A stretch of DNA of 11,481 bases, taken from positions 1-11,481 of the forward strand of contig CALGUD010000105.1 in assembly GCA_937901915.1 (NCBI GenBank). The letters are read 5' to 3'. Position numbers and translations under genes: made by a program. The notes beneath the pieces were generated by a model, which was not told the origin of the DNA, did no database searches, and saw only the letters and a program-made list of their open reading frames with translations. This DNA comes from an uncultured Flavobacteriaceae bacterium. GTDB lineage: Bacteria > Bacteroidota > Bacteroidia > Flavobacteriales > Flavobacteriaceae. Below, in pieces: positions 1 to 5,798 of this stretch. Within the stretch, counting starts at the first letter, position 1. Each line of letters begins with the position of its first letter.

Positions 1-219
1 TAGCCCGACCCGACTAGCTACGAAGCTTTAGCGAAGTAGAGGAGGGGCACGCCCAGAAAATATGACTTTAGCAGCTTCTTCCTATAAGATTTTTCCCTAT
101 TTTTAACAAAAGTTGAGTTTATACTCCCAATTTTGGGTGAGTAAACACAATTAATAGAGTTTATATATAGTTGTATGCCATGCGATAAACACAGATTCAA
201 AATCAGAAAATGTTTTTAG
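1..219. other. Non-coding lead-in to the Gabija-like operon
   Basis: No convincing gene is seen here. The first 60 bases are richer in G and C than what follows and hold a short imperfect repeat, CGAAGCTTTAGCGAAG (22-36 region), flanked by CTAC and GTAG. The rest is AT-rich. A one-mismatch match to the Bacteroidota -7 box, TATAGTTG, lies at 166-173, about 46 bases before the gajA-like start, but no TTG sits at the right distance upstream, so the operon promoter is not firmly located. A 60-codon minus-strand reading frame (18-200) has no family resemblance and is ignored. Confidence 0.5.
117..146. repeat. Imperfect inverted repeat ahead of gajA-like gene
   Basis: GTTTA at 117-121 and TAAAC at 142-146 form the outer pair. 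CTC/GAG and CCCAA/TTGGG (126-130 and 133-137) form the inner pairs, with single-base bulges. It could be an operator for the defence operon or the end of an upstream transcript. The right arm carries GTGAGTAA, an octamer that recurs in the repeat-rich tract at 5869-5876 and 6022-6029. Confidence 0.45.
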
Positions 220-2106
220 ATGTACCTATCAGAAATTAAAATAAAGGGATACAAGGTTTTCAATGCTGAATTCAATATCAAACTCAATGAAGGCTTAACC
301 GTACTAATTGGAGAAAATGGTTGCGGTAAAACTGCAGTAATTGATGCAATAAGACTTTTGCTCAATGAAGACGAGTTTGGCAGAATCGGAATTTCCGAAT
401 CACATTTTCACAGACCAATTGACAAATCAGTCAGAGAAGGAGGTGCAGAAAGTATTGAAGTGAAAGGAACTTTCTCTGCATTAAAGGACACGGAACAAAT
501 TGCCTATCTCCCTTGGTTGGATGCGACAGACAACACTAAAGCATACCTGAATAAAAAGATTGACAATAAACCAAATAACAGAGGAAGGTTTGACCATACT
601 ACTTGGGGAGGTGAATCAGTTGTTGGTATTTTTGAATGGGAACTTGTAAATGCTATTAGCTGTATATATTTACCGCCCTTAAGAGATGCTGAAAGTAAAC
701 TAGAAGCATTTCGTGGTTCAAGACTTTCAAGACTTTTTAGAAAAGATAAACCGAAAAAGGGAGAACCAAAACACAAAATTGAAGAAGACTTTGAAATTTT
801 TAATGCAAAACTTCTTGACGACCCAACCATATTGGCTGTAAACAAAGCAATCAAAAAATATCTTAAAGAAAGTTTAGGAACTGTTTTAGGGCAAGACGCT
901 ATAATACAATTTGCAGAAGTTAACTTTGATAGAATTGTAGAAAGACTTCGTTTATTATTTTATCCCAAAATAAATGATTTAACTAAACCTGAACTTTTTA
1001 GAGATATTTCAGAAAACAGTTTAGGTTATAATAATATTCTATACTTAGCTACGGTTTTAGCTGAGTTGGACGGATTAGAAAAGGAAAATACCAAACACAA
1101 AATTCTTTTAATAGAAGAACCAGAAGCTCATTTGCACCCTCAACTGCAAATTAAACTTCTGCAATATTTACAACAGCAGTCAAATAAGAGTGGATTTCAG
1201 ATAATTGTTACTACACACTCCGCTACAATTACAGCATCATGTGGTTTAGGCTCACTAAATGTTCTGACAATTAATGAAGGGAGTAATCCCGCTTCATCCT
1301 TAATAGCAGATTATAAGTTAAATCCTGAAAGTTTGTTTTTCCTTGAACGCTGGCTTGACATCACAAAATCAACTTTATTTTTCGCAAAGGGAATTCTATT
1401 TGTTGAAGGAATTGCAGAAGCTTTGGTTATAAAGGAACTTGCAAAAAGAGTAATAGAAACTCATCTTGGCAATGAGGTAAACTCCCTTAAAACTTTAGAT
1501 GATTTCGGAGTTTCAATAATCAATTTGAACGGAATTTATTTCAAACATTTCATGCAATTATTCCAAGGATATAAACTTGATAAGAAAGGTAATCCACTTT
1601 ACGATGTTACTTTTATTCCAATTCGGTGTGCAGGGATTACAGATTGCGACCCACAAAAGGTTAGTGAAACCAAACCGATACCCACCAACCCTTGTAAGTG
1701 TGGAAATACACACAGCACCGATTATGCAGATGAATTGCTGCTTCATGAATCAAAATATTGCAGAATATTCACCAACTTGAAAACATTTGAATATGATTTG
1801 GGAATGGAGAAAAATAATCTTCAAACACTTTATAAAATAATTTTTGAGGATTATAGCAACATGGTTGCAGGTGCGAAGGAGGCCGAAGACAAATCAAAAA
1901 AAGATTGGACAACTTGTAGTATAGAAGATAAAGCAGAGGAGTGTTTTAACCTTCTCTCTCTTATTGAAAAGACAAAGGGCGAGTTTGCTCAGAAGTTAGC
2001 TTACAAATTAGCTACAGAAACAGGAATAGAGTTTGCTATTCCAAAGTATATTGAAGATGCAATTTTATGGGTTACTGACATAAAACCAAAAACAGCCAAT
2101 GCCTGA
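220..2106 (+). CDS. gajA: Gabija-like ATP-dependent OLD-family endonuclease (GajA-like)
   Basis: 628-residue protein with an N-terminal ABC/SMC-type ATPase and a C-terminal TOPRIM nuclease domain, the OLD-family layout. Seen in order: Walker A GENGCGKT (31-38), signature-like stretch SENSLGYNNILYL (264-276), Walker B with EEPEAHLHPQ (299-308), switch His in TTHS (331-334), TOPRIM glutamate in LFVEG (E396), TDCD (D475, D477), KTFEYDL (521-527) and a late KGEFAQ (K586). In the Gabija family GajA is a DNA nickase/endonuclease that partners the helicase GajB against phages. The 8-base overlap with a UvrD-type helicase supports this class 2 OLD assignment over a stand-alone OLD protein. It is somewhat longer than the roughly 580 residues I associate with the Bacillus type protein. 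An oddity is a Cys-containing insert (491-514). The ATG at 220 sits just before the conserved first strand, so the start is natural. Confidence 0.85.
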   Translation: MYLSEIKIKGYKVFNAEFNIKLNEGLTVLIGENGCGKTAVIDAIRLLLNEDEFGRIGISESHFHRPIDKSVREGGAESIEVKGTFSALKDTEQIAYLPWLDATDNTKAYLNKKIDNKPNNRGRFDHTTWGGESVVGIFEWELVNAISCIYLPPLRDAESKLEAFRGSRLSRLFRKDKPKKGEPKHKIEEDFEIFNAKLLDDPTILAVNKAIKKYLKESLGTVLGQDAIIQFAEVNFDRIVERLRLLFYPKINDLTKPELFRDISENSLGYNNILYLATVLAELDGLEKENTKHKILLIEEPEAHLHPQLQIKLLQYLQQQSNKSGFQIIVTTHSATITASCGLGSLNVLTINEGSNPASSLIADYKLNPESLFFLERWLDITKSTLFFAKGILFVEGIAEALVIKELAKRVIETHLGNEVNSLKTLDDFGVSIINLNGIYFKHFMQLFQGYKLDKKGNPLYDVTFIPIRCAGITDCDPQKVSETKPIPTNPCKCGNTHSTDYADELLLHESKYCRIFTNLKTFEYDLGMEKNNLQTLYKIIFEDYSNMVAGAKEAEDKSKKDWTTCSIEDKAEECFNLLSLIEKTKGEFAQKLAYKLATETGIEFAIPKYIEDAILWVTDIKPKTANA

Positions 2107-3988
2107 ATTGTCGATAGAAGATAAACTTGCTTTAGTAAAAACAAGGCTAAGTTCCTTAGACAGAAATCTAAGCGAAGAACAGCTTGATTTTATTCTACAC
2201 CCAATTGATAATCCATGTTATTTAAAAGCTTGTCCGGGCAGTGGAAAAACAGAAGTAGTTGGTATAAAAGCAGCCTATGAAATTGCTGAATGGAAGGAAA
2301 AATTTAATGGGCTTGCAGTTCTTAGTTTCACAAAAAACGCTGCAAAAGAAATAGCAAACAGGATAAAAAAATTTGGAGGAACAAACTCAACGCAGCATCC
2401 TCATTATATTGGAACCATAGATTCGTGGCTACACGGATATATACTACATCCCTTTGCACATAAAACAACGGGCTACAAAGGTAAAAAATCAGACAAGAGT
2501 TATCGGCTTGTTGACAATGAGGAACGCTATGATTTTTTGACTTCGTTTCAAACTGTCTTATCCTACAATCCGTTTAAGGTAGCATGGGTGAATGACTACT
2601 ATTTTGAATGCTCAAATCCTGTCGGCTTACAATCTCAAAGTAGAACCTTAGATTTGTCAGCAGTTTCTACAACGAATACCAATGACCTTAAAGAAAACAA
2701 AAAAAAGTTTTTACAAGCTGGTTTAGCAACATATGCTGATGCAGAATTTTTATGCTATTACCTGCTAAAGAAAAACGAAACCATTTTAAAGAATATTATA
2801 AAACGTTTTCCAATAATTGTAATTGATGAGTGCCAAGACCTATCAAATAATCAACTTGAAATCCTAAAGCTTCTAAATCAAAATGGTGCTATCATACATT
2901 TTGTAGGCGACAATAATCAATCAATTTATGAATTCAAGAAAGTATATGTAGAAAAAATAAATGCTTTCATAGTTGACAATAAATTGACTGAAAAATTATT
3001 GACGAAAAATTTCAGGAGCAATCAAAAGATTGTCAATGTTTCAATTGGACTTGAAAAATACCATACTGGAAATATGCCTATTACAGTTGTAGGAAATGAA
3101 GAAGAAAGAACAGCTAAAAGTTGTATTCTTTGGGAATATACAGCCGATGATTTTTCACAACTACCTCAAAAATTTATTGACTATTTGAATCTGATTAACT
3201 CAACAATTCAAAAACCAGAATCAAAAATTGAAATTAGTAAAAGTGGAATACTTGCAAGAGCACATGCAACACTTTCTGGTTTTCGTAGCAATCCAACTTC
3301 GGGCTTATCCAAAATTGAATTGTTTGCAAATGGTTTGAACTGCTGGACTAACAATCCAAGGACAGGCAAAGACATGCAAAATGCTTTGCAGCAAATCGGC
3401 AAATCTATTACTATGCTTGCGTATGACGGCAACGGGAATCATCAACATCAATATTGTCCTGATTCTTATAATCAAGTTGAATGGAGAAAACAACTTAGTG
3501 ACTTAATTGAAAAGGCTACAAATATTTCATCAGGCATTTACCCCTTTGCAAGTTTAACATGGTCACAATGGGTTGCTAAACTGAAACCTTTTTTAGAAAA
3601 CTATTGGGATAACTTCCGTACACCAACGAATGACTGGGCTTCTGTAAAAGCAAAAATTAAATCACCTAATGGTTCAGCAACTAAACTTGTAATTGATACA
3701 ATCAAAGCAAGTCAAAATAGTTATTCTGAAAAAATTAGAATGACAACCTTTCACAATGTTAAAGGAGAAACGCTTGACGCAGTTTTAGTTGTTTCGGCTA
3801 AGGATAAAAAAAGCAAAGGCGGACATTTTGAACAATGGTTGAGTCAAGATGCAAAAGAGAAAGAATTTGTAAGGTTTGCTTATGTGGCAAGTTCAAGGCC
3901 AAAACATTTACTAATATGGGCTATTCCAAAAAAAGCAAACAATCAATTTATAGACAAGATAAAAGATTTAGGATTTGATACAGATTAA
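2099..3988 (+). CDS. gajB: Gabija-like UvrD/Rep-family helicase (GajB-like)
   Basis: 629-residue superfamily 1 helicase. Visible motifs: Q-motif region SEEQLDFI (25-32), motif I ACPGSGKT (44-51), Ia LSFTKNAAKEIANRI (75-89), II VIDECQD (241-247), III VGDNNQSIYEF (269-279), IV TKNFRSNQKIV (302-312), V MTTFHNVKGETLDAV (548-562) and VI RFAYVASSRPKHLL (592-605). All residues expected for ATP hydrolysis appear present. The start ATG at 2099 overlaps the end of the nuclease gene by 8 bases, indicating translational coupling and fixing the pairing. In Gabija, GajB is thought to act on DNA ends or gaps and stimulate GajA. About 235 residues separate motifs IV and V, and the whole protein is longer than the roughly 500 residues I associate with the Bacillus GajB, so the 2B-like region is enlarged. 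A plain UvrD paralogue is less likely given the partner. Confidence 0.83.
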   Translation: MPELSIEDKLALVKTRLSSLDRNLSEEQLDFILHPIDNPCYLKACPGSGKTEVVGIKAAYEIAEWKEKFNGLAVLSFTKNAAKEIANRIKKFGGTNSTQHPHYIGTIDSWLHGYILHPFAHKTTGYKGKKSDKSYRLVDNEERYDFLTSFQTVLSYNPFKVAWVNDYYFECSNPVGLQSQSRTLDLSAVSTTNTNDLKENKKKFLQAGLATYADAEFLCYYLLKKNETILKNIIKRFPIIVIDECQDLSNNQLEILKLLNQNGAIIHFVGDNNQSIYEFKKVYVEKINAFIVDNKLTEKLLTKNFRSNQKIVNVSIGLEKYHTGNMPITVVGNEEERTAKSCILWEYTADDFSQLPQKFIDYLNLINSTIQKPESKIEISKSGILARAHATLSGFRSNPTSGLSKIELFANGLNCWTNNPRTGKDMQNALQQIGKSITMLAYDGNGNHQHQYCPDSYNQVEWRKQLSDLIEKATNISSGIYPFASLTWSQWVAKLKPFLENYWDNFRTPTNDWASVKAKIKSPNGSATKLVIDTIKASQNSYSEKIRMTTFHNVKGETLDAVLVVSAKDKKSKGGHFEQWLSQDAKEKEFVRFAYVASSRPKHLLIWAIPKKANNQFIDKIKDLGFDTD

Positions 3989-3995
3989 GCACGAG

Positions 3996-4024
3996 CATAC
4001 AACAATATGTTATGAATCTTTTTT
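3996..4024 (+). terminator. Weak candidate terminator between convergent genes
   Basis: A short hairpin (CAT/ATG plus AAC/GTT with a two-base bulge, loop AATAT) at 3996-4014 is followed by TCTTTTTT at 4017-4024. It would serve the defence operon, and it overlaps the 3' end of the opposing repressor gene. The stem is short and AT-rich. Confidence 0.25.
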
Positions 4025-4222
4025 AGTAGGCACCAACAATTCCCGGATATCTACATCCAGGATCTTAGCAATTCGCTTAAGGTCTTTTAAATGCGGTTGA
4101 GATTTATTATTGCACATGGCAGTAACCGTATTGGGATTTTTACCCAATTGAGCAGCCAATTCTTTTTGACTCATCCCTTTAATGACCAAAACTTCTTTTA
4201 TTCTATTAATTCTTTCTTCCAT
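4010..4222 (-). CDS. Small XRE-family helix-turn-helix regulator
   Basis: 70-residue protein consisting essentially of one Cro/cI-type helix-turn-helix domain: SQKELAAQLGKNPNTVTAMCNNKSQP spans residues 18-43, with recognition helix near 29-37, followed by two C-terminal helices (LKDLKRIAKILDV, 45-57). It lacks any extra sensing domain. The gene is convergent with the Gabija-like operon (21 bases apart) and divergent from the 4419 gene. The shared 196-base region has two good palindromes next to candidate -7 boxes, so autoregulation and control of the 4419 gene are the simplest inference; control of the defence operon is possible, but neither palindrome recurs upstream of it. The start at 4222 follows a TACTTTTG box closely, giving a very short leader. 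Confidence 0.85.
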   Translation of the reverse strand: MEERINRIKEVLVIKGMSQKELAAQLGKNPNTVTAMCNNKSQPHLKDLKRIAKILDVDIRELLVPTKKDS

Positions 4223-4228
4223 ACACTA

Positions 4229-4259
4229 CAAAAGTAGCTAAAACAGGGGCTTTACGCAA
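4229..4259 (-). promoter_or_regulatory. Candidate promoter of the XRE gene
   Basis: Read on the minus strand, TTG (4259-4257), 20 bases, then TACTTTTG (4236-4229). This matches the Bacteroidota TTG/TAnnTTTG pattern. Transcription would begin almost at the ATG, giving a nearly leaderless message. A second minus-strand -7 match, TACATTTG at 4295-4288, could give a longer leader. Confidence 0.5.
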
Positions 4260-4287
4260 TTTCGTTAATTCTAATATATAGGTAAAA

Positions 4288-4307
4288 CAAATGTAAACAT
4301 ATGTTTA
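4288..4307. promoter_or_regulatory. 14-bp palindromic candidate operator overlapping a -7 box
   Basis: TAAACATATGTTTA at 4294-4307 is a perfect palindrome. It abuts the minus-strand -7 match TACATTTG (4295-4288). A dimer of the neighbouring XRE protein is the natural candidate binder; that is inference from position. Confidence 0.45.
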
Positions 4308-4325
4308 ATCTGTATTTTTATTAGA

Positions 4326-4362
4326 ATAACCTATGAAAATATTTTAATAAACCATAGGTTAT
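4326..4362. promoter_or_regulatory. Perfect 10-bp inverted repeat, candidate operator
   Basis: ATAACCTATG (4326-4335) and CATAGGTTAT (4353-4362) are exact reverse complements with 17 bases between them. The right arm ends 3 bases before the plus-strand -7 box at 4366, so a bound repressor would cover the -33 to -10 zone of the 4419 gene. A different sequence from the 4294-4307 palindrome. Confidence 0.55.
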
Positions 4363-4365
4363 ACT

Positions 4366-4373
4366 TATATTTG
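4366..4373 (+). promoter_or_regulatory. Candidate -7 box for the 4419 gene
   Basis: TATATTTG is an exact match to TAnnTTTG and lies about 45 bases before the ATG. No TTG is found at the usual 19-21 base distance upstream, which would fit a regulated promoter. Confidence 0.45.
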
Positions 4374-4418
4374 TGTGTGCTCAATCAATAAAAACATCAT
4401 TAAAACCAATTATTTAAC

Positions 4419-4721
4419 ATGAAAAATAAAGATTTAATCATCAGTTTAATACAATGTAATATGCAGCACAGCCAACTGGTGTTAAATCTCGAAAATATTG
4501 GATTGGAAGATAGAGTAGGGGTGTTTGATATAAACCTGTTAGAAATTATAGCACTACTTATGGGGATCAAAAAAACAGAAATTGACGATGACTGGATGGA
4601 AACCTATTTAAATTTCTTGAATGAAGCAGCAAACTATAAAGTTACAAGAAACGGAACTTCGTTAAAACCCTTGGCGGAAAAGTGTTATGGGAAATTAAAA
4701 GAATCTTTAACAGCTTATTGA
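4419..4721 (+). CDS. Hypothetical small protein beside XRE regulator
   Basis: 100 residues, not recognised. It has no signal peptide, no transmembrane span and no motif I can name. The composition (many Leu, Ile, Asn, Lys and Glu; two acidic patches, GLEDRVGVFD at 28-37 and EIDDDWMET at 54-62) suggests a cytosolic, mainly helical protein. It is divergent from the XRE gene and has a good -7 box preceded by a 10-bp inverted repeat, so it is probably a repressed gene. The ATG at 4419 has no Shine-Dalgarno sequence, as usual in this phylum. The pairing recalls small repressor/effector modules such as toxin-antitoxin or phage-like pairs, but there is no sequence evidence for such a role. Confidence 0.7.
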   Translation: MKNKDLIISLIQCNMQHSQLVLNLENIGLEDRVGVFDINLLEIIALLMGIKKTEIDDDWMETYLNFLNEAANYKVTRNGTSLKPLAEKCYGKLKESLTAY

Positions 4722-4749
4722 TTAAATTCAACTAATAAGCAACATTTAT

Positions 4750-4790
4750 ATGGGTGGTGGCCAGAAAGAAATGCGGGCCGGCGCTTGACC
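4750..4790. other. GC-rich patch before the GIY-YIG gene
   Basis: A 40-base stretch that is mostly G and C in an otherwise AT-rich region, ending in TTGACC next to the left arm of the GIY-YIG inverted repeat. It contains GGTGGCCAG (4756-4764), which recurs exactly at 5638-5646 next to a REP-like unit. It looks like repeat-family material and not part of a gene. Confidence 0.35.
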
Positions 4791-4800
4791 TGTGAAATAA
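4788..4800 (+). repeat. Left arm of 13-bp inverted repeat flanking GIY-YIG gene
   Basis: ACCTGTGAAATAA is the exact reverse complement of 5062-5074. It sits upstream of the -7 box of the GIY-YIG gene, so it would not be part of that transcript. It acts, if at all, at the DNA level. Confidence 0.7.
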
Positions 4801-4811
4801 ATTCAAATCTT

Positions 4812-4819
4812 TATCTTTG
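4812..4819 (+). promoter_or_regulatory. -7 box decides the GIY-YIG start
   Basis: TATCTTTG matches TAnnTTTG exactly and ends 3 bases before the ATG at 4823, implying a leaderless message. A TTG at 4785-4787 is 24 bases upstream, a little farther than usual. The in-frame TTG at 4817 falls inside this box, so it is not taken as the start. Confidence 0.5.
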
Positions 4820-4822
4820 AGT

Positions 4823-5077
4823 ATGTTTTATACATATGTTTTACATAGCGAAAAAGATGGTAATTTGTATACTGGATATACAAGAGATTTGAATTTAAGA
4901 TTTGAGCAACACCAGAAAGGCTATGTAGAATCAACAAAGAACAGAAGACCATTCAAGTTAATTTACTTTGAAGCCTGTTTAGAACAAGCAGATGCCTTAA
5001 AACGTGAGAAATATTTAAAAACACATTACGGTAAAATGTTTCTTAGAAACAGGCTCAAATCTTATTTCACAGGTTAG
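4823..5077 (+). CDS. GIY-YIG nuclease family protein
   Basis: 84 residues from the ATG. The GIY-YIG core is clear: YTYVLHS at the start, then LYTGYTRDLNLRFEQH (the GIY...YIG equivalents, with the conserved Arg and His of the first helix), then TKNRRPFKLIYFEA, the EADALKRE-type helix (QADALKREKYLK, with the metal-binding Glu) and a basic tail ending LKSYFTG. This is the single-domain UvrC-N-like/YhbQ type, whose cellular role is generally unknown; in flavobacteria such genes tend to occur in several copies. The gene is bracketed by a perfect 13-bp inverted repeat. Its right arm is the coding sequence for the last residues, so gene and repeat must move or be copied together. This, and its place beside repeat elements, suggests a small mobile unit. 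An in-frame TTG two codons upstream is rejected. Confidence 0.85.
   Translation: MFYTYVLHSEKDGNLYTGYTRDLNLRFEQHQKGYVESTKNRRPFKLIYFEACLEQADALKREKYLKTHYGKMFLRNRLKSYFTG
5062..5074 (-). repeat. Right arm of 13-bp inverted repeat, inside the GIY-YIG gene end
   Basis: TTATTTCACAGGT exactly mirrors 4788-4800. It overlaps the codons for Ser-Tyr-Phe-Thr-Gly just before the stop. TCAAATCTT precedes it (5055-5063) and also follows the left arm (4803-4811), as a 9-bp direct repeat. Confidence 0.7.
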
Positions 5078-5089
5078 AGGGGTGAATTT

Positions 5090-5190
5090 CCAAATGCTTA
5101 GTAATTCATTAAAGGCGCCTGCCTGCCGGTAGGCAGGTTTACGTCTTTACCCGTCGGGTAAAATACTTTAATAGAATTACTTGCATTTGG
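5090..5190. repeat. 101-bp inverted-repeat element with two inner hairpins
   Basis: Outer stem: CCAAATGC (5090-5097) with GCATTTGG (5183-5190), then AGTAATTC with GAATTACT and ATTAAAG with CTTTAAT, with one or two unpaired bases between blocks. Inside are two hairpins: CCTGCCT/AGGCAGG (5118-5124 and 5131-5137) and TTTACCCG/CGGGTAAA (5146-5153 and 5155-5162). The single strand would fold as a three-way junction. It begins 12 bases after the GIY-YIG stop. The first inner hairpin resembles REP-type palindromes common in this phylum. Confidence 0.65.
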
Positions 5191-5278
5191 ACAGAGCGCA
5201 TGGAAGCATATTTACTCATGGTTTTTCTATTTTTTAATAAGGAATTCGTGATTGCTTCGCAATTCTTTCTTGATTTTT

Positions 5279-5310
5279 CCCGCCCGTACCGAACGGCACG
5301 TTCGGGCGGG
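5279..5310 (+). repeat. REP-like GC-rich palindromic unit, copy 1
   Basis: A 32-bp unit that begins CCCGCCCG, ends CGTTCGGGCGGG and has GAACG/CGTTC paired with a four-base bulge (TACC) on one arm. An exact copy lies in the opposite orientation at 5603-5634. Both copies are preceded by a T-run on their 5' side. Confidence 0.75.
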
Positions 5311-5313
5311 TTG

Positions 5314-5376
5314 TTTCTTTTTTCACTGCGCCGTCGCGTAGCCGCTATGGCGGAGCGCGGTCAAGAAAAAAAGAAA
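5314..5376. repeat. Hairpin-forming inverted repeat with GC core
   Basis: TTTCTTTTTT (5314-5323) pairs with AAAAAAGAAA (5367-5376). Inside are CGCG (5335-5338) with CGCG (5356-5359) and CCGC (5342-5345) with GCGG (5350-5353) around a TATG loop. It directly follows REP-like copy 1. Confidence 0.5.
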
Positions 5377-5393
5377 GATATTAAAAAATGTTG

Positions 5394-5508
5394 AATTATA
5401 GCAACTTTAGAGCAAGGGCTTAGACGAGTTTTAAAAATTAATCCAGTGAATTAATTTTTAAAATCTGCGAGATGATGCGGCTGGCAAAGAGAAATTTTAA
5501 GCTCTTGC
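5394..5508. repeat. Nested inverted-repeat element sharing AATTATAGCAAC
   Basis: Starts with AATTATAGCAAC (5394-5405), identical to 6028-6039. GCAAGGGCTTA (5412-5422) pairs with TAAGCTCTTGC (5498-5508) at 10 of 11 positions. Inside is a perfect 14-bp hairpin: TTTTAAAAATTAAT (5429-5442) with its complement at 5450-5463 around a 7-base loop. The stretch 5464-5497 is unpaired in this model. Confidence 0.55.
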
Positions 5509-5602
5509 GAGTAACTTCACAATAATACTCTGGAAAAAAATCTTGCAGGATTTTCCTCGAATACGAGAATTTTAAACAATCCTAAAAGGTTAAGCTTTTT
5601 TT

Positions 5603-5634
5603 CCCGCCCGAACGTGCCGTTCGGTACGGGCGGG
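5603..5634 (-). repeat. REP-like GC-rich palindromic unit, copy 2 (inverted)
   Basis: Exact reverse complement of 5279-5310 over all 32 bases. The pair delimits a 356-bp segment. It is followed by GGTGGCCAG (5638-5646), also found before the GIY-YIG gene at 4756-4764. Confidence 0.75.
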
Positions 5635-5654
5635 TGCGGTGGCCAGGCGTTGGG

Positions 5655-5670
5655 CCCCGAAACATCGGGG
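5655..5670. repeat. CCCCGA/TCGGGG hairpin
   Basis: Six-base perfect arms with loop AACA (5661-5664). No T-run follows on the plus strand, so it is not a standard terminator. Confidence 0.5.
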
Positions 5671-5681
5671 GTGTATAAAAT

Positions 5682-5699
5682 AAATTGTGTATACAATTT
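5682..5699. repeat. AAATTGT/ACAATTT hairpin
   Basis: Seven-base perfect arms around GTAT. It lies between the GC hairpin at 5655 and the first copy of the three-copy repeat. Confidence 0.45.
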
Positions 5700-5733
5700 G
5701 ATTTTATTAAACAATAAGCGTTTGTGCGCGGCA

Positions 5734-5798
5734 AATGCAAATTTAAATTTGCATTCACGAATACCTCTAAAAACAATAAAAATTACATGAGTAATTTT
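5734..5798. repeat. Structured repeat, copy 1
   Basis: A perfect 22-bp palindrome (5734-5755, AATGCAAATTT and its mirror) is followed by CACGAATACC (5756-5765), AAAAACAATAAAAA and a second hairpin, AAAATTAC/GTAATTTT with loop ATGA (5779-5798). It aligns with copies 2 and 3 from CACGAA to TGAGTAA. Confidence 0.6.

Noticed and set aside
1558..1780. Small frames on both strands within the GajA-like gene
   Set aside because: Shadows of the long, motif-complete coding frame.
4817..4822. TTG start for the GIY-YIG gene
   Set aside because: The TTG lies inside the TATCTTTG -7 box; the ATG at 4823 begins the usual GIY-YIG first strand.
5200..5394. 64-codon plus-strand frame
   Set aside because: Crosses REP-like copy 1 and the following hairpin; no motif and no promoter.
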